Shown here: positions 1 through 5,186 of the stretch, piece after piece
How the letters are laid out: the number at the start of each line of letters is the position of its first letter
How positions within the stretch are numbered: position 1 is the first letter of the stretch
NCBI GenBank assembly: GCA_030599175.1
Contig: JAUVON010000219.1
Coordinates: 1-5,186 of the forward strand
Direction of reading: 5' to 3'
Length of the DNA stretch: 5,186 nucleotides
Source of the DNA: Desulfobulbaceae bacterium
Lineage (GTDB): Bacteria > Desulfobacterota > Desulfobulbia > Desulfobulbales > Desulfocapsaceae
Program-made: the position numbers and the translations under genes
Notes under the pieces: generated by a model
Databases searched by the model: none
Seen by the model: the letters and a program-made list of their open reading frames with translations, nothing else
Told to the model about the DNA's origin: nothing

Positions 1-11
1 ATAACCAGAGC

Positions 12-33
12 AAAATTCCGCTTAAAATCGGAA
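12..33 (-). terminator. Weak candidate rho-independent terminator after corC
   Basis: On the minus strand, 28 bases after the corC stop codon, TTCCG and CGGAA (33-29 and 20-16) can pair around an 8-base loop and are followed by TTTT (15-12). The stem is only 5 bp and the T-run is short, so termination here would be inefficient. It is the only hairpin-plus-T-run seen downstream of corC before the window ends. Confidence 0.22.
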
Positions 34-60
34 GAAGAAAGGAGGAATTACGAAAGGACA

Positions 61-939
61 TTATACCGATTGTTCGTTTACAAGGCGGGTAATTGTAATC
101 ATTTTCAAATGCCTGTCACTTGCACTTTTGACCTCAAAGCGAAAACCAGAAATTTCAACAGCATCTCCCGCAACTGCCAGACGTCCAAGCGAGTGAATAA
201 CGAGCCCACCGATTGATTCATAGGGACCTTCAGCGAACTGTATATCAAACTGTTCTTCAATTTTTTCAATATCAGCCCTGGCATGTACCTTCACCGTGTT
301 CTGATCGATTACCTCCACCTCGTCCTGCTCCATATCATATTCATCGTCAATCTCGCCGACAATCTCTTCCAGAATATCTTCCAGGGTGATCAGGCCGCGA
401 ATTGTACCAAATTCATCAGTAATCATGGCCATGTGTGCTTTACGTTTTTGAAATTCGGGCAGCAGATCAACTATCAGCTTGGATTCGGGGATGAAATGGA
501 CAGGGCGCAGATATTTTTCCAGCGTCACTTCTTCCTTTCTGGGACGAATACAAAACTCAAGCAGGTCCTTGGCATGAACAACACCGATTACCTGATCTGG
601 ATTTTCCCGGTAAACGGGAATTCGTGTCAAGCCGTTATCAATTACAATATCGATAAGTTCAGAGACAGGAGAAGCCTCATCGAAAGAGATAACCTCCGCT
701 GCCGGTGTCATTATTTCTGTTGCCCGGGTTTCCCTGAAATCAAAGATAGAACTAATCATCTTCTCTTCCAGGCTGGAGATCAAACCCTGCTCCTCACCCT
801 CTTCAAGAAGTTCCTGAATTTCATGTTCAAGGTCTTCCTTTGTACCGGGTCGCCTGAAATTAAGAAATGACCATATTCTAGCCAGAATCCCTGTTTGTTG
901 TGTCGAATCCTGTTCTTCAGATATTGTTTCGTTTTTCAT
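61..939 (-). CDS. corC: CorC/YbeX-like CBS-pair protein (hemolysin C / CorC family)
   Basis: Predicted cytosolic protein of 292 residues, the same length as E. coli CorC (YbeX), a family linked to magnesium/cobalt efflux and to membrane or ribosome maintenance; its biochemical role is not settled. Domains in order: a charged N-terminal helical region (about 1-70), CBS domain 1 (about 76-130, starting at IMTPAAEV and ending GVVHAKDLL), CBS domain 2 (about 140-197, with AHMAMITDEFGTIRGL then TLEDILEEIVGEIDDEYD), and a C-terminal CorC_HlyC transporter-associated domain (about 208-286, with ESIGGLVIHSLGRLAVAGD). There is no DUF21 membrane domain, so this is the short soluble type. The ATG at 937-939 is the first possible start because an in-frame TAG lies two codons upstream. 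No strong ribosome binding site is close; a GAGGAA lies about 25 bases upstream. It is transcribed divergently from the carboxylase genes. In many proteobacteria corC precedes lnt, but no following gene start is visible in bases 1-60. Family assignment is firm; the precise function is inferred. Confidence 0.95.
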   Translation of the reverse strand: MKNETISEEQDSTQQTGILARIWSFLNFRRPGTKEDLEHEIQELLEEGEEQGLISSLEEKMISSIFDFRETRATEIMTPAAEVISFDEASPVSELIDIVIDNGLTRIPVYRENPDQVIGVVHAKDLLEFCIRPRKEEVTLEKYLRPVHFIPESKLIVDLLPEFQKRKAHMAMITDEFGTIRGLITLEDILEEIVGEIDDEYDMEQDEVEVIDQNTVKVHARADIEKIEEQFDIQFAEGPYESIGGLVIHSLGRLAVAGDAVEISGFRFEVKSASDRHLKMITITRLVNEQSV

Positions 940-980
940 TGTCTAAATTTTAATTGAATTTAATCGAGTTCCTCAACTGT

Positions 981-1008
981 GATATACAAAGAATCAGCTC
1001 GGTGGAAA
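981..1008 (-). promoter_or_regulatory. Candidate sigma-70 promoter for corC
   Basis: Read on the minus strand, TTTCCA (1008-1003, four of six to TTGACA) is followed after 16 bases by TATATC (986-981, four of six to TATAAT). This would start transcription near 974, about 35 bases in front of the corC ATG. It is the best-spaced pair found in front of corC but both boxes are imperfect. Confidence 0.25.
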
Positions 1009-1069
1009 AGGCAAATTGAAAAAAATTTGACTATAAACATCAGTACAGATTAAAAATTCACATTTTTTC

Positions 1070-1098
1070 TTTTCTAATCAGTATGGCATGACTATAAT
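1070..1098 (+). promoter_or_regulatory. Candidate sigma-70 promoter for the carboxylase genes
   Basis: A perfect TATAAT lies at 1093-1098. The region 17 bases upstream (TTTTCT, 1070-1075) matches the -35 consensus at only three of six positions, so the assignment rests on the -10 box. Transcription would start near 1105, giving a leader of roughly 190 bases that contains the 1184-1243 hairpin. A better -35 (TTGACT, 1027-1032) lies further up but has only a poor -10 partner (TTAAAA, 1050-1055). In AT-rich DNA such matches arise easily by chance. Confidence 0.3.
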
Positions 1099-1183
1099 GG
1101 CAATGATTTTGAGTGCTATAGTTTTTAACATCTCTGGCAATATCATAACCCGAATAGATCGGAACTCTTAAAATGCTTGGATA

Positions 1184-1243
1184 AGTACCTTCACGAAATT
1201 GATTTTCTGCCACAAAAACGCAGAAAATAATTTCTAAGGTACT
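1184..1243. repeat. Long near-perfect inverted repeat (60-nt hairpin) in the carboxylase leader
   Basis: The left arm is AGTACCTT (1184-1191), GAAATT (1195-1200) and ATTTTCTGC (1202-1210). The right arm is GCAGAAAAT (1220-1228), AATTTC (1229-1234) and AAGGTACT (1236-1243). These pair as 9, 6 and 8 bp (23 bp in all) around a 9-base loop, interrupted only by one bulged G (1201) and a 3-by-1 internal loop. No T-run follows on either strand, so it is not a typical terminator. It lies 48 bases before the preferred start of the biotin carboxylase gene and could be a mobile palindromic (MITE or REP-like) repeat or an RNA structure in the leader. The pairing is directly seen; the role is unknown. Confidence 0.75.
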
Positions 1244-1266
1244 AAAAACTCATTTCAATAGTTATC

Positions 1267-1282
1267 TCCCGTATGCGCGGGA
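1267..1282. repeat. Small REP-like palindrome overlapping the upstream ATG
   Basis: TCCCG (1267-1271) pairs with CGGGA (1278-1282) around the loop TATGCG, and the following bases read ATGACGG. This resembles the widespread bacterial palindrome of the type GTCATTCCCGC...GCGGGAAT, here in reverse orientation and apparently incomplete. The ATG at 1273-1275, the most upstream start in the biotin carboxylase frame, sits in the loop, so the first six codons may derive from the repeat. The family resemblance is from memory. Confidence 0.4.
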
Positions 1283-1290
1283 ATGACGGA

Positions 1291-2706
1291 GTGGTGAAAA
1301 ATTTGGAAGGAAAAGTTCTCATAGCCAATCGTGGTGAAATTGCGGTCCGTATAATGAATGCATGCAAAGAGCTCGGACTCGACTACGTTGTTGTTTATAC
1401 AGATACTGATAAAGACTCAGAGCACGTTCAGCGTAATATAACCTCTGGCGAAGGGCAAAACGCCTGGCGTATAACGAGTTATACTGAGCCCAATGATATT
1501 TTTGCAGTAGCTGATCATACAGGCTGTACCGCCATACACCCCGGATACGGCTTCTTTTCGGAAGATTTTCGTTTTGCCAGAAGGGCAACTATCCGTGACC
1601 GTGGTCTCACTTTTATTGGCCCTAACTGGCAGGTAATCCGCGATCTGGGTGATAAAATCAATACCAAGAAAGTTGCCAACGAGCTGGGAATCCCAACTAT
1701 ACCGGGTACCGATTCTCCAATTTACAATGAGATGGAGGCTGAAGAGATTGCAGCCCGGCTCCTTGCAGACCAGAGAGAAACAGGAATTGACAACCCCTCA
1801 ATCCTGGTGAAAGCTGCGGCCGGGGGTGGGGGAATGGGTATTGAAGAGGTCACCGAGATTGAACAGTTCCGAAGAATATACAGACAGTTGCAGAATTATG
1901 CCAAGCGGCAGTTTGGAGATGGCGGCGTACTTATCGAACAGTGTTTAAGAGACTATAACCACCTGGAAGTCCAGCTTTTATGTTCCAAACATGGTGAACG
2001 GATCCATTTTGGATCGAGGAACTGCACAATACAGTCAACCGGTCGGCAGAAACGGGTTGAAGCTGCCCCCGGTTTCCACATCTCCTGCTTTGAGTACGAT
2101 TTCGATGAAAAGAAACTCCTTGACCAGATAGTCGAATATTCCCTGAAACTGGCCGCCCACGTCGACTATGACAACGTCGGCACCTGGGAATGGATTGTCA
2201 GCAGATCAGGCCAACCATATCTTCTTGAAGTAAACACTCGTATTCAGGTCGAAAATGATATTTCCGCCCGGATAAGCTACCTCAATGATGAACAGCCAAA
2301 TCTTATTCGTGAACAGATCCGCATAGGGCTCGGGGAAAAAATCGGCTATAAACAGAATGATGTCAAATTTAAAGGTGCATCTATTGAACTGCGTATTGTC
2401 GCTGAAGATACCCGCAGGGGCTTTGCCCCCTGGATCGGAACTATTACCGAATTTACATTTCCCGATCATGACTGGTCTGTAGTATACTCTCATGTACCAT
2501 TTGACAGACCCTACCCCATCCCCAGTGATTTCGATCCCAACCTTGCCCTTGCACTGGTCTGGGGAGAAGATATGGATGATACCAAGGCAAAAGCCGCTCA
2601 ATTTATCGACGAAACGATTATTCGCGGGCATGACTCGAACAATAACCCGATTATCACCAATCTGGAATATCTGAAAAACAACCTGGATAGGTTGTTGGCT
2701 TTTTAA
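1291..2706 (+). CDS. accC: Biotin carboxylase subunit of acetyl-CoA carboxylase (divergent AccC)
   Basis: ATP-grasp biotin carboxylase: uses ATP and bicarbonate to carboxylate biotin on a carrier protein, the first half-reaction of acetyl-CoA carboxylase. Residues are numbered from the upstream ATG at 1273. Visible are KVLIANRGEIAVRI (14-27), HPGYGFFSED (89-98), ATP-site lysine K180 with the glycine loop AAAGGGG (181-187), E222, NHLE (229-232), C251, K260, GTWE with E306, the catalytic run EVNTRIQVE (319-327) and the arginine of ELRIVAED (R374). Differences from E. coli AccC: VEH becomes VEN (N328), the glycine loop ends MGI rather than RGM, EEAP becomes EAAP, and a short insertion (about 164-175) precedes the ATP lysine. 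No biotin carrier domain follows; the protein ends near the usual AccC C-terminus. The longest frame starts at ATG 1273, which lies in the loop of a REP-like palindrome without a ribosome binding site, so I prefer GTG 1291 (GTG 1294 or TTG 1303 are also possible). The fused carboxyltransferase gene follows after 57 bases, suggesting co-transcription. Family is sure; acetyl-CoA rather than another acyl-CoA pathway is inferred from the neighbour. Confidence 0.92.
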   Translation: MVKNLEGKVLIANRGEIAVRIMNACKELGLDYVVVYTDTDKDSEHVQRNITSGEGQNAWRITSYTEPNDIFAVADHTGCTAIHPGYGFFSEDFRFARRATIRDRGLTFIGPNWQVIRDLGDKINTKKVANELGIPTIPGTDSPIYNEMEAEEIAARLLADQRETGIDNPSILVKAAAGGGGMGIEEVTEIEQFRRIYRQLQNYAKRQFGDGGVLIEQCLRDYNHLEVQLLCSKHGERIHFGSRNCTIQSTGRQKRVEAAPGFHISCFEYDFDEKKLLDQIVEYSLKLAAHVDYDNVGTWEWIVSRSGQPYLLEVNTRIQVENDISARISYLNDEQPNLIREQIRIGLGEKIGYKQNDVKFKGASIELRIVAEDTRRGFAPWIGTITEFTFPDHDWSVVYSHVPFDRPYPIPSDFDPNLALALVWGEDMDDTKAKAAQFIDETIIRGHDSNNNPIITNLEYLKNNLDRLLAF

Positions 2707-2722
2707 TTAAACAGTTACACTA

Positions 2723-2753
2723 CAGGATTAAGGGTAGCTTCCAGCCCTGCCTG
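2723..2753 (+). other. Small intercistronic hairpin before the fused carboxyltransferase gene
   Basis: In the 57-base gap between the two carboxylase genes, CAGG (2723-2726) can pair with CCTG (2750-2753) and AGGG (2731-2734) with CCCT (2745-2748), separated by a 4-by-1 internal loop. No T-run follows, so it is not a terminator and co-transcription remains likely. It ends ten bases before the ATG, in the place where a ribosome binding site would be expected. An 8-bp direct repeat AACAGTTA (2710-2717, 2754-2761) brackets it. Role unknown. Confidence 0.35.
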
Positions 2754-2763
2754 AACAGTTATT

Positions 2764-5031
2764 ATGAATGATTTAGTCAAACAGCTCCTTAAAACAGAAG
2801 AACGTATTAACTACCTGCTCCAGATAAAAGATTATTCCAACTGGGGTAACCTGGACGGATTCAAGAAAAATTGCGACCAGCTGAAGCATTCTGTTTATGA
2901 CCATACAGAGGAACAGTTCGCTGCAGCTATCCGTAAACTCAATGAATCGGTCTCCTTTCTTGAAGAGAGGGCAGAAGAACATCTGACGCCCATGGAGCGA
3001 GTCAGGATTGTAAGAAGTGTCCAACGTTTCACCTTAAAAGACATCCTGGAAAATGTATATGAGGATTATACAGAACTTGGGGGGGAGGAGGATGCAAATA
3101 TAGATCCGGCAATGATATGCGCAAAAGCGACAATTGTCAGAAAGATTAAGAACAAGCCATATACAGCCTCAGTCATGGTTATCGGCCAGGAGTCCGGCCA
3201 TGGAGAGGAGTACCGTAACGGTGGTTCCTGCAGGCCGGAAGGCAATGCAAAAGCTCTTCGCTACATGAAGGTTGCGGAGACGGAAGGCATCCCCATCCAT
3301 TTCTATATTTTCACCCCCGGCTCTTATCCGGTTGAGGAGTATCCGGGAGCGGCCCAGCAGATAGCGCGAAATATTTACGCTATGACAAAACTCAGAGTCC
3401 CCATGGTCTCAATGATCTCTGAAGGAGGTTCAGGTGGTGCTGAAGCAATAGGATTGTCCGATTTCAGAATGATGGCATCTCATGGCTATTATTCGGTCAT
3501 TTCACCGGAGGGAGCCGCTGCAATTGAAGGAAAGATCAGGGAGGGCTCGAAGGTTCCAAAGGAACTGGTTGAAGTCTGTGCCGACAGGTTGCGGCTGACC
3601 GCCCAAAACAACCTGAAAAACAGAACCATAGACCGAATTATCTATGAACCGCAGATGGGGGCAAGAAAAGATGACTTCGGCTTCTTTTCAAAGCTGAGAG
3701 CAGAAATGCTGAGAGCAACAGACAAGGTGGTTCTGTCAACAAAAAGTTTCAGTGCCCTTCGCACCTATGAAATCAGGCGAAAAAAACATCAAAAAGAAAC
3801 TGAAGAGCTCCAGCTCGAAGTTCCCTGGGATCTCAATAAAGATGAAATTAAACGTCTTCTGTCCCTGCGATCCAAAAAATATCATAACATGGGCAGAAAC
3901 GGCTTCACAGGAAATACGGAAGCTACGGAAGGTATATACAGTCTGGCCAAGGTAAAGACAGAAAAAGTCTACTATACCCTGCGCTATGACATCATGAAAA
4001 ACCATAAGCGCCAGGTAAAAAAGGTTCTCACCGATGTTTCAGGCGAAGGGTCTGTTATACTGAAACGTATCAGGGAACCGATCAGCACAATAATGGATCT
4101 CTGGAACAAAAAGAGAACGGAGAAGCCTCAGCGGCTTATAACCTACACTGGGGGACAACAGGAAAGGGTCCAACGTAAAGACCCATTGGAGCTTACCGAC
4201 ACCTACACCAGCCCCCTGGCAAATGAAGATCGCACAGTTACTTGCCCCAATGCGGAAAGACATGGTTGTAAGGATCTATGGATACCGGATCTCTACGGTG
4301 AATTTGGTGGTGTCTGTGAAACATGCGGACACCATTTTCCACTCGAACACGAATGGTATCTGGAGAACATTTTTGATCCTGGTTCACTTCGTCACCTCAA
4401 CCTCGACATAACCTCCGGTAACCCTCTCGGCTACACCGGATTTTCAGAAAGACTGCAGGCATCGAAGAACAAAACAGGCCGCCGTTCAGGAAATATGATC
4501 TTCCATGCCAAGATAAACGGTATCCAGATTATCGTCAGTATGCTTTATTCTGATTTTCGTAATGGAACAGTCGGCTCCGCCGAAGGTGAGAAGTTTGCCC
4601 AGGCCTGCGCCCTTGCTAAACGAAAAAAACGTCCACTGCTGGCCTATGTACACACAACCGGAGGAATACGGATTCAGGAAGGCACCCTGGGAGTTATTCA
4701 GATGCCCAAATGTACAATGGCTGTCCGGGAATATATTGATTCCGGTGGCCTTTATCTGGTAGTCTATGACAATAACTCCTATGCCGGTCCGGTAGCATCA
4801 TTCCTCGGCTGCTCGCCCTACCAGTTTGCCATCAGGTCAAGCAGGGTAGGTTTTGCCGGCCCCCGGGTAATACGAGAGACAACGGGAATGGAGATCCCGC
4901 CCAATTACCATTCAGCAAGAAACGCCCTGAAACGAGGTAACATCCAGGGGATATGGGATCGCCGCGAATTCAGGAAGAATCTTTATAAAGCCCTGATGAC
5001 CATGGGAAGCCCGAGCCTTTATTACAGGTGA
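2764..5031 (+). CDS. accAD: Fused acetyl-CoA carboxylase carboxyltransferase, alpha (AccA) then beta (AccD)
   Basis: Single 755-residue chain expected to transfer the carboxyl group from carboxybiotin to acetyl-CoA, forming malonyl-CoA in the cytosol. Residues about 1-341 match AccA: a helical N-terminus (1-105), RPEGNAKALRYMKVAE (157-172), the FTPGSYP motif (183-189), SEGGSGGAEAIG (219-230, oxyanion-type glycines) and YSVISPEG (243-250); similarity fades through VVLSTKSFSALR (322-333). Residues about 342-488 are a linker I recognise in neither subunit, K/R-rich at 395-455. Residues about 489-755 match AccD: a zinc-ribbon-like cysteine set C494, C502, C518, C521; then NGTVGSAEG (600-608), TTGGIRIQE (631-639), QMPK (646-649) and GFAGPRVI (696-703). 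The two subunits are separate proteins in E. coli (319 and 304 residues), and actinobacterial or propionyl-CoA-type fusions run AccD-like first, so the order here is reversed. The ATG is the first start after an in-frame TGA (2752-2754); no clear ribosome binding site precedes it. The frame is intact throughout. Partner BCCP is not in the window. Other acyl-CoA substrates cannot be excluded. Confidence 0.93.
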   Translation: MNDLVKQLLKTEERINYLLQIKDYSNWGNLDGFKKNCDQLKHSVYDHTEEQFAAAIRKLNESVSFLEERAEEHLTPMERVRIVRSVQRFTLKDILENVYEDYTELGGEEDANIDPAMICAKATIVRKIKNKPYTASVMVIGQESGHGEEYRNGGSCRPEGNAKALRYMKVAETEGIPIHFYIFTPGSYPVEEYPGAAQQIARNIYAMTKLRVPMVSMISEGGSGGAEAIGLSDFRMMASHGYYSVISPEGAAAIEGKIREGSKVPKELVEVCADRLRLTAQNNLKNRTIDRIIYEPQMGARKDDFGFFSKLRAEMLRATDKVVLSTKSFSALRTYEIRRKKHQKETEELQLEVPWDLNKDEIKRLLSLRSKKYHNMGRNGFTGNTEATEGIYSLAKVKTEKVYYTLRYDIMKNHKRQVKKVLTDVSGEGSVILKRIREPISTIMDLWNKKRTEKPQRLITYTGGQQERVQRKDPLELTDTYTSPLANEDRTVTCPNAERHGCKDLWIPDLYGEFGGVCETCGHHFPLEHEWYLENIFDPGSLRHLNLDITSGNPLGYTGFSERLQASKNKTGRRSGNMIFHAKINGIQIIVSMLYSDFRNGTVGSAEGEKFAQACALAKRKKRPLLAYVHTTGGIRIQEGTLGVIQMPKCTMAVREYIDSGGLYLVVYDNNSYAGPVASFLGCSPYQFAIRSSRVGFAGPRVIRETTGMEIPPNYHSARNALKRGNIQGIWDRREFRKNLYKALMTMGSPSLYYR

Positions 5032-5036
5032 TGGCC

Positions 5037-5063
5037 GTTAGCTGTTAGCTGTTAGCTGTTAGC
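5037..5063. repeat. Heptanucleotide tandem repeat (GTTAGCT)n
   Basis: Three full units of GTTAGCT (5037-5043, 5044-5050, 5051-5057) and a fourth cut to GTTAGC (5058-5063) start five bases after the stop codon of the fused carboxyltransferase gene. The next bases, CTAAC (5065-5069), are complementary to GTTAG, so a small hairpin is possible. This is a simple-sequence array likely to change copy number by slippage; it is outside any recognised gene. Confidence 0.9.
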
Positions 5064-5081
5064 ACTAACCCTGCCGAGCGA

Positions 5082-5175
5082 GATAAGTACCTTGTAAGTG
5101 TATTCAACCACATAGTTTCAAAACAAATTCCTCTGTTTCTTGTTTTTTATGACAGTTTTTCCTGAGCAAGGCACT
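5082..5175. repeat. Possible second, degenerate copy of the inverted-repeat element
   Basis: GATAAGTACCTT (5082-5093) is identical to 1180-1191, the left end of the long hairpin. AAGGCACTAAA (5168-5178) differs by one base from AAGGTACTAAA (1236-1246), the right end of that hairpin, so the ends here can pair at seven of eight positions. Inside, CATA (5111-5114) with TATG (5148-5151) and AAAACAA (5120-5126) with TTGTTTT (5140-5146) can also pair, but more loosely than in the first copy. The inner sequence is not shared. Either a diverged relative with the same ends or a coincidence; a 12-base match alone is expected about once by chance in a window this size. The rest of 5032-5186 holds no clear gene. 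Confidence 0.35.
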
Positions 5176-5186
5176 AAACAGGGCAA

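Larger units (their letters stand above)
940..1272. other. Divergent intergenic region between corC and the biotin carboxylase gene
   Basis: This 333-base AT-rich stretch separates two genes transcribed away from each other and holds no credible reading frame. It should contain promoters for both directions; candidates are listed separately. It also holds the long hairpin at 1184-1243, a 19-bp AT-only near-palindrome at 944-962 just in front of corC, and a 9-bp direct repeat TGACTATAA at 1028-1036 and 1089-1097. No tRNA, riboswitch or other structured RNA family was recognised. Confidence 0.7.

Noticed and set aside
40..60. Strong AGGAGG ribosome-binding-like sequence on the plus strand.
   Set aside because: No ATG, GTG or TTG follows at suitable spacing, and the region runs into the end of corC on the other strand; read on that strand it is just a pyrimidine-rich tail.
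3..92. Plus-strand open frame entering from the left edge and ending at TAA 90-92 (last residues PIVRLQGG), possibly the end of an upstream gene convergent with corC.
   Set aside because: Only 29 codons are visible, another plus-strand frame is also open there, and about a third of it overlaps corC on the opposite strand. No family can be recognised.
283..870. 195-codon plus-strand open frame inside corC.
   Set aside because: It is antisense to a well-conserved CBS/CorC protein and its translation is rich in Cys, His and Phe without recognisable motifs, as expected of a shadow frame.
1083..1104. TGGCA...GGCA sequence resembling a sigma-54 promoter.
   Set aside because: The GG-to-GC distance is about 14 bases instead of the required 10.
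5031..5048. Tiny frame ATGGCCGTTAGC... overlapping the stop codon of the fusion gene as TGATG.
   Set aside because: It ends at a TAG after five codons inside the heptamer repeat, so it cannot encode a useful product.
1180..5093. The carboxylase gene pair as a composite mobile unit bounded by the shared 12-bp sequence.
   Set aside because: There is no transposase or integrase, gene content is housekeeping, and a single 12-bp match is expected about once by chance; the flanking small repeats are a simpler explanation.
5120..5146. AAAACAA/TTGTTTT hairpin followed by T-rich DNA as a terminator for the carboxylase genes.
   Set aside because: The 7-bp stem has a single G-C pair and a 13-base loop, so it is too weak to call a rho-independent terminator; no better one is visible before the window ends.
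5149..5186. ATG followed by an open frame (MTVFPEQGTKQG) to the window edge.
   Set aside because: No ribosome binding site precedes it, only 12 codons are visible, and it lies inside the possible second repeat element.

Overview
The window holds three genes and short non-coding flanks. A corC-type gene lies on the minus strand (61-939). A two-gene cluster on the plus strand encodes a biotin carboxylase (about 1291-2706) and a 755-residue protein that joins the alpha (AccA-like) and beta (AccD-like) carboxyltransferase halves of acetyl-CoA carboxylase (2764-5031). Base composition is moderate by eye. A stand-alone biotin carboxylase beside an alpha-beta fused carboxyltransferase is an arrangement I associate with Desulfobacterota (sulfate-reducing 'deltaproteobacteria', for example Desulfobulbales-like lineages). 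That assignment is from memory of the families, not from a search.

Layout: 1-60 is a short tail with a weak candidate terminator for corC. 61-939 is corC, a cytosolic CBS-pair protein without membrane segments. 940-1272 is a 333-base divergent intergenic region holding possible promoters for both directions, a long near-perfect hairpin (1184-1243) and a small REP-like palindrome (1267-1282). That palindrome overlaps the most upstream possible start of the biotin carboxylase gene. A 57-base gap with a small hairpin separates the two carboxylase genes. After the fusion gene, 5032-5186 holds a 7-bp tandem repeat and a second region bounded by the same end sequences as the 1184-1243 hairpin.

The two plus-strand genes should supply two of the three activities of acetyl-CoA carboxylase. 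The first carboxylates biotin with ATP and bicarbonate, and the second moves the carboxyl group to acetyl-CoA to make malonyl-CoA for fatty acid synthesis. The biotin carrier protein (AccB/BCCP) and biotin ligase are not in the window and must be encoded elsewhere or just downstream. No phage, CRISPR, transposase, tRNA or rRNA was seen.

Most worth a second look are the reversed (alpha first) fusion with its roughly 147-residue uncharacterised linker, the altered residues in the biotin carboxylase, and the pair of hairpin or inverted-repeat elements on either side of the carboxylase gene pair.
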